9,917 nucleotides of DNA from Actinobacteria bacterium UBA5976 (GCA_002430405.1 DJBM01000064.1:1010-10926); one strand, 5' to 3'. Shown: positions 1 through 7,682, counted from the stretch's first letter. Program-made: numbers and translations. Notes: generated by a model from the sequence alone, not told the origin.

Positions 1-1014
1 CCAAATTCATTACTCGCCGTTTTGGTGCTGGTTAGTCTTGGGGTCAATAGATTCGTACAAGCTTCATTGTCGGCATCGCTGCCACACGTTGTTAAGGGCG
101 AAGATTTAGTACCTGCAAATGCTTTGTTTCCAACGCTTGGAACCACCGCTGCTGCGTTAGCTGCTGCGTTTGGAATTGCAACGCAGAGCGTCTTTTCAAA
201 CTCTGACACAATCAACGCGACCTTGGTTGGGCTTGGCTCAATATGCGCTGGTATCGCTTCACTAATTGCGATGCGCATTAAGCCAAAACACATACTTGGG
301 CCAGACATTGTTGAGTCAGCAATGCGTGATGAGTTCCGAAATGCGGTTGCGGGTCTTGTTGCAGGATTCAAGTACATGGCCCGCTCGGGTCGAGTCTTAA
401 GCAGCATGTTTGCTGTTGCTTTTCAGCGCTGGGCCTTTGGGGCACTGACGGTCCATGTTCTGTTGCTCTCTCGCAACTCGTGGCACACCAATGCCACAGC
501 AGATCAGGCAGTGCTTGATTTTGGTTTGGTTGCTGGTGCCGCGGCATTGGGCGCATTCACAGCCGCAATCTTGAGTACTTTCTTATTAAGTGACAAGAGC
601 GATGAAACGGTTGACACAAACTTATTAAAACCTCATCGCCAGGTACATTTAATTGCTGCGATGACTGTTGCTGTTGCAACTACTGCGGTTGTGACATTTA
701 TTGGATATCAAATTGGAACTCTGACAGCCATCTGGATCGCTGCCGCAACATTGGGTTTTGCAGGACAATTACTTAAGATAAATGCCGACACCACAATTCA
801 ACGCAGCATCGATGACGCACATCGTGGTCGAGTGTTCTCAATTTTTGACATGATGATTAACGTGGCTTTAGTTATTGGCATAACTACGTACTCACTGATC
901 GAGGCTGCCCGCGAAAACGTAAACGTTGGGGCCACTTATTCAATTGTCTTGCTCAGCGCCAGTACTGGTTTATCGTTTTACTTATTTACAAAATATCGTA
1001 GACCCGAAGCCTAA
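1..1014 (+). CDS. MFS transporter, C-terminal part (5' end outside window)
   Basis: The frame is open from base 1 and ends at TAA 1012-1014, so the window cuts the gene and its true start lies upstream; the TTG at 22 is not a credible start. The 337 visible codons are strongly hydrophobic, with several membrane helices separated by short charged loops (for example around MRIKPKH and TKYRRPEA at the C-terminus). The early part, NRFVQASLSASLPHVV followed by ANALFPTLGT, resembles the actinobacterial major facilitator proteins often encoded next to the CCA-adding enzyme. It should be a cytoplasmic-membrane secondary transporter; the substrate cannot be read from the sequence. Codons 148-158 and 160-170 form an 11-bp near-tandem direct repeat encoding alanine-rich sequence, which is probably just a helix of low complexity. 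The gene is convergent with cca, leaving 2 bp between the stops. Family call fairly sure, substrate unknown. Confidence 0.82.
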   Translation, partial: PNSLLAVLVLVSLGVNRFVQASLSASLPHVVKGEDLVPANALFPTLGTTAAALAAAFGIATQSVFSNSDTINATLVGLGSICAGIASLIAMRIKPKHILGPDIVESAMRDEFRNAVAGLVAGFKYMARSGRVLSSMFAVAFQRWAFGALTVHVLLLSRNSWHTNATADQAVLDFGLVAGAAALGAFTAAILSTFLLSDKSDETVDTNLLKPHRQVHLIAAMTVAVATTAVVTFIGYQIGTLTAIWIAAATLGFAGQLLKINADTTIQRSIDDAHRGRVFSIFDMMINVALVIGITTYSLIEAARENVNVGATYSIVLLSASTGLSFYLFTKYRRPEA

Positions 1015-1016
1015 AA

Positions 1017-2456
1017 CTAACTCTGTGTTTTCCACCAAGTTAGCAATTGATCCACGGCTGCCTCGCGAGTAATTGGACCTTGTTCAAGGCGAACTTCAAG
1101 TAAAAAATTGTATGCTGCGCCGACAATTGGTCCGGCAGGAACTTGCAAGATCTCCATGATGTCGTTGCCGTCAAGATCTGGACGAATTGAGTTGAGTTCT
1201 TCTTGTTGGCTTAGTGCTTCGATGCGCTGTTCCAAATCATCATATGTTGCAGCCAATATGGCAGCTCGCCGGGCATTTCTTGTGGTGCAATCGGCGCGTG
1301 TTAGTTTATGCAATCGAACTAGTTGATCTCCCGCATCTCGCACATAACGACGAACCGCAGAGTCAGTCCACTGTCCTTGACCATAACCGTGGAATCGTAA
1401 ATGCAGCTCAGTTAGTTTGCAAACCTCATCTATGATTTCGGTTGGGTAACGCATAGCGATCAGACGTTTCCTGGCAATTTTTGCACCAACTACTTCGTGA
1501 TGGTGAAAGCTCACACCACCACCTGCTTCAAACCTACGCGTTTTTGGTTTACCGATGTCATGCAACAACGCTGCAAGGCGTAAAACTAAATCAGGTTGCG
1601 ACTGCGGGGTATGCGAAGACTCGAGAGCGATTGCTTGTTGTAACACGATCAAACTGTGCTGATAAACATCTTTGTGCTTGTGGTGTTCATCTATTTCCAA
1701 CTGCAAAGCAGGTAGTTCAGGCATTATGTAATGCGAAAGTTTTGTGCCATCAAGGATTTCTAATCCAGCTGTTGGAAACTCACCCAAGATCAATTTATTA
1801 AATTCGTCCCTAATTCGTTCAGCTGAAACAATTTCGATTCGCTGTGACATTTGCGTTGCAGCAATAAGTAGGTCCACTACCGGCGTGAAGTTGAGTTGGC
1901 TTGCAAATCTTGCCGCTCGCATCATGCGAAGTGGGTCATCAGAAAACGAGAGTTCGGGTTCTCGTGGTGTACGAATCAATTTCTTTGATAAATCCGAAAC
2001 ACCGTCAAACAAATCAACGAATTGAAGTTCTGGTAATCGAACCGCAAAGGCGTTAATTGTGAAATCGCGTCGAATCAGATCTGCCTCAAGTGTCGTACCG
2101 AATGCTACTTCTGGCTTGCGACTTTCATCCCGATAAATCTCTGATCGATAAGTTGTTATTTCTGCTTTAAAATTATTTCGCCGCACACCCACTGTGCCAA
2201 AGGCAATTCCAACATCCCAAACTGTGTCTGCCCATGACTTCACAACGTCGTTAATTTGTTGTGGTGTTGCATTGGTTGTGAAATCTAAATCTGTGATTGG
2301 TCTAGCAAGAATTAGATCTCTAACGGATCCGCCAACTAAGGCGAACTCAAACCCGGCAGCTGCAAAAGTATTAGCCAATTCCATTACGTCAGGCATTGCG
2401 CGTACAGCCGAGGTAACCACACCTGCTGCGACGCTATGCGGGGACAAAGTATTCAT
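1017..2456 (-). CDS. cca: CCA-adding tRNA nucleotidyltransferase with HD domain
   Basis: This 479-aa protein adds or repairs the 3'-terminal CCA of tRNAs using CTP and ATP in the cytoplasm. The N-terminal polymerase-beta-type head shows GGSVRD at about residues 42-47 and the metal-binding DLD at 56-58. RRDFTINA lies at 129-136 and DDPLRMMRAARFA at 173-185, the usual nucleotide-selection region. A C-terminal HD phosphohydrolase domain begins near LLHDIGKPKTR (H299, D300), as in the actinobacterial PcnA/Cca enzymes of about 480 aa. The frame is open up to 2537, but I chose ATG 2454-2456: it has an AGGTGA Shine-Dalgarno 4 nt upstream, and the longer form would overlap the divergent gene and add a non-conserved leader. 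It is divergent from the DUF6049 gene, as pcnA is from the mutT4-Rv3909 side in M. tuberculosis. Stop is TAG at 1017-1019 on the minus strand. Confidence 0.95.
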   Translation of the reverse strand: MNTLSPHSVAAGVVTSAVRAMPDVMELANTFAAAGFEFALVGGSVRDLILARPITDLDFTTNATPQQINDVVKSWADTVWDVGIAFGTVGVRRNNFKAEITTYRSEIYRDESRKPEVAFGTTLEADLIRRDFTINAFAVRLPELQFVDLFDGVSDLSKKLIRTPREPELSFSDDPLRMMRAARFASQLNFTPVVDLLIAATQMSQRIEIVSAERIRDEFNKLILGEFPTAGLEILDGTKLSHYIMPELPALQLEIDEHHKHKDVYQHSLIVLQQAIALESSHTPQSQPDLVLRLAALLHDIGKPKTRRFEAGGGVSFHHHEVVGAKIARKRLIAMRYPTEIIDEVCKLTELHLRFHGYGQGQWTDSAVRRYVRDAGDQLVRLHKLTRADCTTRNARRAAILAATYDDLEQRIEALSQQEELNSIRPDLDGNDIMEILQVPAGPIVGAAYNFLLEVRLEQGPITREAAVDQLLTWWKTQS

Positions 2457-2460
2457 GACT

Positions 2461-2466
2461 TCACCT
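2461..2466 (-). promoter_or_regulatory. Ribosome binding site of cca
   Basis: On the minus strand AGGTGA lies 4 nt before ATG 2456. It fixes the cca start here rather than at the upstream start at 2537, which would place the N-terminus inside the divergent gene. Confidence 0.7.
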
Positions 2467-2490
2467 AGCCTAGATGTAGTCCTGGAATCA

Positions 2491-2503
2491 CCATAAGTTA
2501 TGG
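2491..2503. repeat. Perfect 13-bp palindrome in divergent promoter region
   Basis: CCATAA-G-TTATGG is a perfect 6+1+6 inverted repeat in the 60-bp gap between the divergent cca and DUF6049 genes. It lies directly before the TATTCT hexamer of the plus-strand gene. Its minus-strand copy contains TAACTT, which could act as the -10 of cca with a leader of about 30 nt. It may be an operator seen by both promoters, or a coincidence of two AT-rich -10 regions. No regulator is identifiable in the window. Confidence 0.4.
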
Positions 2504-2504
2504 G

Positions 2505-2510
2505 TATTCT
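2505..2510 (+). promoter_or_regulatory. -10 hexamer of a probable leaderless promoter (DUF6049 gene)
   Basis: TATTCT is followed by exactly 6 nt and then ATG 2517, so transcription would begin at or next to the A of the start codon. GAGG at 2511-2514 looks like a Shine-Dalgarno but ends only 2 nt from the ATG, too close to work. No convincing -35 is visible; CTGGAA at 2482-2487 is the best match at 17-bp spacing. Leaderless transcripts are common in actinobacteria. Confidence 0.5.
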
Positions 2511-2516
2511 GAGGTA

Positions 2517-4499
2517 ATGAAACGGTTGCAGCCACAACGCTATCGCGTGGCGTTAGCGACTATTGTAACTTTGCTTGGTCTGGCAACACTTGGACTTACT
2601 TCCACTTCCGCAAGTGCTGCGCCAAATGATCCAATCGGTTTCTCAAGTTACTTGATTTCTCCTATGCCAACTTTGGATCCACTGGTACCACCAGGTCACT
2701 TGGTGACTATGCGAGGCACATATAAGAACACGACCGATGCATTCATCTCAGATTTAACTTTAGACTTAGCAACTTTTGGCCCAATTACTACGCGTACCCA
2801 ACTAGGGGAACTGCTTATCGAGCCAAATAATTTTGACAATCTGGCTGTGACAACAACAAAAACATCTGCGCGATTACGAAACTTGGCTCCTGGTGTTACC
2901 AAGACTTGGCAAGTCACATTTCGCGGCGAACAAGTATTGGGATCTGGAGCCGCAGGAGTATATGCAATTGGGTTAGTACCACAATCGAGCGACTACGGAC
3001 CCAGTGCAGCAATTGCGATTCCGTGGTTTTTTAATTCTGCTGTTCAGCCAACAAAAGTAGTGTTGGCGGTACCCATAACAACGCTAAATACAAATTTGGC
3101 AGATGGCACATCAACTAATACTGATTCTGATTTAAGTGAAGCTGAAAGATTATCTGCGATCTTGCGTAGCCAAGGTAATTCCACAGTTTCATGGTTAGTA
3201 GATTCAGCAATCTCTACTTGGGCAAACAATTTAGTCACTAACACCAATACCGCTGCAGCAGAGGAGTTAGTTGCTGCGCTGGCTACTTTGCCAGCGGGAG
3301 TACCAGTTGTACCTTACGGACATGCAGATATTTCTGCATTGGTGCGAGCCGGTAAGCAAGCCGAATTTGGCGAAGTTATTGCTCGAACCTCGCAGTCAAG
3401 CGCTGGAAATCCAATTTTCTACACGCCAGCTAGTGGCGAGTCAGATCGCACAACTATCGCCTTGCTAAATACGCAGAATGTCCGCTCTATTATTTCCAAC
3501 AAATCAATCCATGACAATGAACGTTTGACAACGCCAGCCTCAGTAACTTCTTCGTCGAATCAAGTGTTGGTCTTTGATGTTGCTTCGTCCAATTGTTTGA
3601 AAGACATGGAAAGTACTGAAAATAGTTTTTTCCGAGCAACTTCATGTCTTAAAGCCGAAATTGGAATGATAACTGCTGAATCACCACAAGTTGCCCGATC
3701 AATTATTGTGCTGGTGCCGAACAATTGGGAGATTTCTAGTCAAGGGCTAACAGACTTGCTATTGCAACTCAGTAATCACAATTGGATGCAATTGACTCCA
3801 TTGCAAGAAATAGCTGGACAGGAGCCAGCGGAGAGTTACATAGCCTTAAATAATGGCAAAGAGCGAGACTTCGGTCGCGGATTACTTCGTTTATCAGATG
3901 AAATAAAGGTAAATACCGAAAGTGTCTCTGCGTTGTATGACGATCCAGAGTTAGCGGCAAGTTTTACCGCAGCGCGGTTACTTGGTTACTCCGATCTTTG
4001 GCCATCTAATGCGCAGGTGGTGAGATATTTTGAACAAAACTCAAAATTGTTGAATGAGTATCTAGACGCCATTCAACTAGAGGCTTCTGCGCAAATCACT
4101 ACACCGCAAGAAAGTTCGCAAATTCCGATCACAATTGTTAATGCCAGTGACCGAGATGTCTCAGTTAGTCTCGTACTGACTAGTGCATCAGCATCAAGGT
4201 TTTCAGCGCAACCTTCTGGTCTGATTCAAGTTGGCCAAGGGCAACGAGTCACGGTTCCGGTTTCAATTTCACTTATCGGAGCTGGCATAGTCACCGTGCA
4301 GGCTCAATTGATAGCTCCTAACGGGGAACGATTCGGAGTCGGTAAAGAAATCCAAATCTCTTCGGCGGCCTATAGTCAGTTCGCCCGTACTCTGGTGCTA
4401 GGTGCTTTTGGATTGTTACTTGCACTGACGCTTAGCAATTATATAAAACGTCTCCGCGAAGGACGCCACGCAAAATCAAATCAAGTTAGCACTGAGTAG
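2517..4499 (+). CDS. DUF6049-type secreted, membrane-anchored protein (Rv3909-like)
   Basis: This 660-aa protein has no known biochemical function. Residues 1-35 form a signal peptide: basic MKRLQPQRYR, a hydrophobic core at 11-27, and a cleavage-like SASA-AP near 34-36. A single hydrophobic helix at about 624-641 is followed by basic KRLREGRHAK, so most of the protein (about 36-620) should face outward, with a short cytoplasmic tail. The region around 535-600 begins IPITIVN and reads as a beta-sandwich (NEW3- or Ig-like) module just outside the membrane. Only two cysteines, C360 and C377, lie in the mature ectodomain and could form a disulfide. Family and position match Rv3909, which precedes MviN/MurJ in M. 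tuberculosis (about 800 aa there, so this copy is shorter). The murJ start follows 15 nt after the stop, so the two are probably cotranscribed; a role in envelope assembly is inferred from this context only. M1 is kept because later starts lose the basic n-region. Confidence 0.85.
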   Translation: MKRLQPQRYRVALATIVTLLGLATLGLTSTSASAAPNDPIGFSSYLISPMPTLDPLVPPGHLVTMRGTYKNTTDAFISDLTLDLATFGPITTRTQLGELLIEPNNFDNLAVTTTKTSARLRNLAPGVTKTWQVTFRGEQVLGSGAAGVYAIGLVPQSSDYGPSAAIAIPWFFNSAVQPTKVVLAVPITTLNTNLADGTSTNTDSDLSEAERLSAILRSQGNSTVSWLVDSAISTWANNLVTNTNTAAAEELVAALATLPAGVPVVPYGHADISALVRAGKQAEFGEVIARTSQSSAGNPIFYTPASGESDRTTIALLNTQNVRSIISNKSIHDNERLTTPASVTSSSNQVLVFDVASSNCLKDMESTENSFFRATSCLKAEIGMITAESPQVARSIIVLVPNNWEISSQGLTDLLLQLSNHNWMQLTPLQEIAGQEPAESYIALNNGKERDFGRGLLRLSDEIKVNTESVSALYDDPELAASFTAARLLGYSDLWPSNAQVVRYFEQNSKLLNEYLDAIQLEASAQITTPQESSQIPITIVNASDRDVSVSLVLTSASASRFSAQPSGLIQVGQGQRVTVPVSISLIGAGIVTVQAQLIAPNGERFGVGKEIQISSAAYSQFARTLVLGAFGLLLALTLSNYIKRLREGRHAKSNQVSTE

Positions 4500-4514
4500 G
4501 CGGTAGTTGAGCAA

Positions 4515-6131
4515 GTGACATCCTTACTAGGGCAAACTTCTGGCATGGCCGCTGGAACTCTAGCCAGTCGCCTAACTGGTGTTCTTCGCGATATTGCCTT
4601 GGTGGCCGCTATCGGAACTGGAATCTTTTCGGACACATACTCAGTAGCCAACAGCATTCCCAACATCATTTACATTTTGATTGCTGGTGGAGCAATCAAT
4701 TCGGTTTTCATTCCGGCATTGATTCGCCACATGGAAGATGATGTTGACGACGGAAAGCAATTCACTGACCAGCTGCTGACATTGGTTGGGTTAATCCTCG
4801 TTGCGATAGTAATACTCACAATCGTTGCTGGCGGATTAATAGTTCATCTCTACGCGACGAGTCTTTGGACGCCACAGGAATTCGATGTCGCAACTATGTT
4901 TGCACGTTGGTGTCTGCCACAAATTCTTTTTTATGGTTTATACACTTTAGCTTCACAGATTCTAAATTCTCGAAACTCATTTACGTTACCAATGTACGCA
5001 CCAATTGCAAACAACGTTATTGTAATTGGTACTGCACTAATTTTTATTTCTGTGATGTCGACTGTCCCGGATGCCCGAACTATCACTACCTCACAAATAA
5101 ATTTATTAGGTTTTGGCACAACACTTGGCGTGATGGCGCAAGCCTTAATTTTAATTCCAGCGCTGCGTAAAGTTGGTTACCGCTATAAACCAAATTTCAC
5201 TTTTAGAAATGTTGGGAACAGCAAAATTGGAAATCTTGCTAAGTGGACTATTGGATTTGTCTTGGTAAATCAAGTTACCTTCTTGCTGGTTTCTAATTTA
5301 ACAACGTTGGCAAATGTTCTTGTGTCCACTAATTCAAATGTGGTTGCGGTTGGTTTTACTTCATATCAAAAAGCCCAACTTATGATGATGTTGCCTCATT
5401 CAATAATTACAGTTTCTGTGATTACTGCGTTACTTCCGCGTCTAAGCAAGCAGGCTCATGATAAGGACGATGCTGCGTTTGGTAGCGAGCTTTCAGCATC
5501 CTTGCGCTTGGTAACTGCGTTGATAATTCCTAGCGCAATCTTTTTATTCGCGTGCGGCCCATGGATTGGCGCTTTGCTTTATGGATATGGTGCATCTACT
5601 TCTGCGCAAGGCGCTGCACTTGGTGTAGTCGCGTCTGCGTTCGCTTTAGGGTTACCAGCATTTTCCTTGTTTTATGTGCTGTTGCGAAGCTATTACGCCC
5701 AAGAAAACACCAAAACTCCTTTCCTAATTAACTTGGGATTTAATGGCTTGCACATAGTTATTGGGTTTACTTTATTTAAAGTATTTCCACAGCAATATGC
5801 CGTAGCTGGGTTGGCGCTTGGATACTCAATCGCCTACTTCATTACTTGCGCGTTTACTTGGCGTCGTGTCGGTAAAACTGTCCCAGACTTGCAAAATAAC
5901 GGCTATTTACGATTGTTAATTAAGGTCGCCGTGGCGGGAATTCTTGCCGCCTGCGTTTCCTACTTGTTAGTTAGGTTATCGATTGTCAATCAACCTGGGA
6001 TTTCAGCGCCGCGCCTTGGGCTTGCAATTGCAAGTTTTGCAGCGAGTTTTATTATTTTATATTTCGCACTTGCAAAACTTTTTCGAATTTCGGAAGTGTG
6101 GGCACTCCTGGACCTAGTTCGCCGCAAGTAG
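4515..6131 (+). CDS. murJ: Lipid II flippase MurJ (MviN family)
   Basis: MurJ moves undecaprenyl-linked peptidoglycan precursor (lipid II) from the inner to the outer face of the cytoplasmic membrane. The 538-aa product is hydrophobic throughout, consistent with the 14-helix MOP-superfamily fold. Helix 1 has SRLTGVLRD, with R19, R25 and D40 aligning to R18, R24 and D39 of E. coli MurJ. It is followed by IPNIIYILIAGGAINSVFIP, the family signature. Further family motifs are LPHSIITVSVITALLPRLS at about 293-311 and RSYYAQENTKTPF at 391-403. The GTG start at 4515 gives the N-terminal length expected relative to E. coli MurJ; the ATG at 4545 would trim helix 1. No good Shine-Dalgarno is seen, so coupling to the DUF6049 gene 15 nt upstream is plausible. 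Unlike mycobacterial MviN, the protein ends soon after the last helix (DLVRRK), and the pseudokinase module is encoded by the next gene. Confidence 0.94.
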   Translation: MTSLLGQTSGMAAGTLASRLTGVLRDIALVAAIGTGIFSDTYSVANSIPNIIYILIAGGAINSVFIPALIRHMEDDVDDGKQFTDQLLTLVGLILVAIVILTIVAGGLIVHLYATSLWTPQEFDVATMFARWCLPQILFYGLYTLASQILNSRNSFTLPMYAPIANNVIVIGTALIFISVMSTVPDARTITTSQINLLGFGTTLGVMAQALILIPALRKVGYRYKPNFTFRNVGNSKIGNLAKWTIGFVLVNQVTFLLVSNLTTLANVLVSTNSNVVAVGFTSYQKAQLMMMLPHSIITVSVITALLPRLSKQAHDKDDAAFGSELSASLRLVTALIIPSAIFLFACGPWIGALLYGYGASTSAQGAALGVVASAFALGLPAFSLFYVLLRSYYAQENTKTPFLINLGFNGLHIVIGFTLFKVFPQQYAVAGLALGYSIAYFITCAFTWRRVGKTVPDLQNNGYLRLLIKVAVAGILAACVSYLLVRLSIVNQPGISAPRLGLAIASFAASFIILYFALAKLFRISEVWALLDLVRRK

Positions 6132-6136
6132 CCAAC

Positions 6137-6142
6137 TACAAT
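6137..6142 (+). promoter_or_regulatory. -10 hexamer of a probable leaderless internal promoter (pseudokinase gene)
   Basis: TACAAT (one mismatch to TATAAT) lies in the 17-nt gap after murJ and is followed by exactly 6 nt and ATG 6149. This is the same spacing as at the DUF6049 gene. No Shine-Dalgarno precedes this ATG. No clear -35 is visible, since that region falls within the end of murJ. Confidence 0.5.
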
Positions 6143-6148
6143 TACGAC

Positions 6149-7606
6149 ATGAGTACTGACGGGCAACGTATCTTCGCTGGTCAATACCGACTGGACGTGC
6201 AAATCTCCAGTTCATTAAATTGCCCAATGTGGCGCGCAATGGATCTATTGCTAAAGCGTTGGGTAACGCTCGTTTTGTTACCAACCTCTGACTCGCGAAG
6301 TGTGAAGTTATTGCAAGAATGCCAGGCTGCTGCTGCCAACGATAGACGAGATGTAATTGCCATTTTGGATGTTATTTCTTCGGGAACAATAACTGGTGAT
6401 TTCCTTGAAGATTCTCGCGAGTCTTACGTTGGAGTTGTTTTTGAGTGGCTTGATGGTGAGTCTCTAGATCAGTTATTAATTAAGCGTGGCGAGGGTTTTG
6501 ATGTCGAAACCGCCTTACAACAAATTGGAATTATTGCTAACACTCTCGCCTACTCGCATTCCCTCAACATATTTCATGGTCGACTACGTCCACATAATTT
6601 AATTTTTTCGCAGGGCCAAAATGTCCGACTAAGTGGCTTTGGTCTAGATAGCGCCCTGCTGGGATCTGCTTCCACTAATAGCGTTGCGCAAGATATCAAG
6701 GATGTTGGCAATTTATTATTTGCTATGGTCACTGGAATGTGGCCACTTGTAAGCGTGGATACATTACCTGCAGCGAAGAGTGCAAATACTTCCGAGTTGA
6801 TTTTACCAAGTGCTGTTCATGGTGGCATTAGTAGCGGTGTCGATCAGATTTACCGTCGAACTCAAACTGGTGAATTTTCCTCAATGCGCCAAGTAATTGA
6901 TGCTTTGTCAGTTGGCGAAGTAGAAGTCGTTGAAAACTTGCAGGCACGAGTCACGCGCTTCACCGCGAACTCAGTAGCTTGGCATCCAGAAGATGGAAGT
7001 AGTACGAGTCGATTCAAGTCGATATCAGTAGCTGCTATTGCTGTTGCTATTTTTGGTTGGATTGGCTTGCAGTTGCTCACAAATAATTTCCAAAGCCCTG
7101 ATGCAGTTGAGGAAAGTATCAGCTCGCCACTGCCTGACATTGTTATTACCACTCCAACTGGAACCGGCGAGCAAGTCGTGATTTCTGGTATTTCTACCTA
7201 TGATCCGTTCGGTGATGACACTGAAAATGAAGACATAGCGCCGTTAGCTATCGATGGAGATACCCAAACGGCTTGGACCACTGTGTCATACCGCCTCGCG
7301 ACTATGAGCAAATCTGGAGTTGGGTTGATTGTTGACCTTGGGGCTGAAACGTTAGTAACGAAGGTTGACCTTGAATTTACCTCTGAAGGCCACATCGCTC
7401 AGATTTATGTTGGCGATACGACAACACCCGATTTTTCAACTGCAACAAAAATAGGTCAAACTGACGGACTCTCAAACGTTGCTTCCGTCGTAGTCAAAGA
7501 GCCAAAAGTAAGTCGTTATGTGTTTGTTTGGTTAACGCCAGATTTACCAAAAGCAAAATCTGGTAAGTATCAAGGCGGCATTGCCGAAATAACTGTATTT
7601 CGTTAG
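6149..7606 (+). CDS. Membrane pseudokinase with discoidin-like ectodomain (MviN C-terminal module as a separate protein)
   Basis: Residues 10 to about 255 (485 aa total) follow a Ser/Thr kinase fold outline but lack catalytic residues. The glycine loop is replaced by [12 protein letters not shown] (19-30) and the VAIK region reads VTLVLLP with no lysine. HRDLKPxN reads HGRLRPHN at 143-150, so the catalytic Asp is R145. DFG reads GFG at 163-165. A membrane helix spans about 291-310. The outer part (about 345-485) has [19 protein letters not shown] and [11 protein letters not shown], matching the discoidin (F5/8 type C)-like end of mycobacterial MviN. In mycobacteria this intracellular pseudokinase is fused to MurJ, is phosphorylated by PknB and recruits FhaA; a similar scaffold role here is inference. 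The start at 6149 is chosen over an in-frame GTG at 6098 because it fits the kinase N-lobe and a leaderless promoter; the GTG would overlap murJ by 34 bp without a spaced Shine-Dalgarno. An unrelated degenerate kinase is unlikely given the neighbours. Confidence 0.88.
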   Translation: MSTDGQRIFAGQYRLDVQISSSLNCPMWRAMDLLLKRWVTLVLLPTSDSRSVKLLQECQAAAANDRRDVIAILDVISSGTITGDFLEDSRESYVGVVFEWLDGESLDQLLIKRGEGFDVETALQQIGIIANTLAYSHSLNIFHGRLRPHNLIFSQGQNVRLSGFGLDSALLGSASTNSVAQDIKDVGNLLFAMVTGMWPLVSVDTLPAAKSANTSELILPSAVHGGISSGVDQIYRRTQTGEFSSMRQVIDALSVGEVEVVENLQARVTRFTANSVAWHPEDGSSTSRFKSISVAAIAVAIFGWIGLQLLTNNFQSPDAVEESISSPLPDIVITTPTGTGEQVVISGISTYDPFGDDTENEDIAPLAIDGDTQTAWTTVSYRLATMSKSGVGLIVDLGAETLVTKVDLEFTSEGHIAQIYVGDTTTPDFSTATKIGQTDGLSNVASVVVKEPKVSRYVFVWLTPDLPKAKSGKYQGGIAEITVFR

Positions 7607-7626
7607 TGCTCTCGCGCTAGCAGCTA
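7604..7626 (+). terminator. Weak hairpin at the end of the pseudokinase gene
   Basis: TAGTGCT (7604-7610, starting at the stop codon) can pair with AGCA-G-CTA (7619-7626) around an 8-nt loop, with one bulged G. Only CAAAATCTTT follows, not a clean T-run. It could be a weak intrinsic terminator or processing site separating the murJ group from trxB. The rest of the 76-bp gap (7607-7682) is AT-rich; TAAACT at 7651-7656 is a possible but unconvincing -10 for trxB, and no SigR/SigH-type GGAAT...GTT element is seen. Confidence 0.25.
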
Positions 7627-7682
7627 CAAAATCTTTAAAACCAAAAGTAGTAAACTTTGATTACTTCTACTTAGGGATTTCC

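Noticed and set aside
148..170. Near-tandem 11-bp direct repeat (GCTGCTGCGTT)
   Set aside because: It encodes an alanine-rich membrane helix and is best explained by low-complexity protein sequence, not a mobile-element or att-site repeat.
1481..2496. Several plus-strand open frames of 72-106 codons opposite cca
   Set aside because: All are antisense to cca, have no recognisable motifs, and their composition follows the opposite strand's codons.
2457..2537. N-terminal extension of cca to the start at 2537
   Set aside because: It would overlap the divergent gene's start and its promoter, and the internal ATG 2456 has a clear AGGTGA ribosome binding site.
4865..5170. Plus-strand open frame of 101 codons inside murJ
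   Set aside because: It is an out-of-frame overlap with the conserved murJ coding region. Its cysteine- and aromatic-rich translation is typical of a shifted membrane-protein frame.
6098..6148. Upstream GTG start for the pseudokinase, overlapping murJ by 34 bp
   Set aside because: GGAAG lies only 1 nt before the GTG, and the added residues (MGTPGPSSPQVANYNYD) look unlike a conserved N-terminus. ATG 6149 has the leaderless promoter geometry and starts just before the kinase-like N-lobe.
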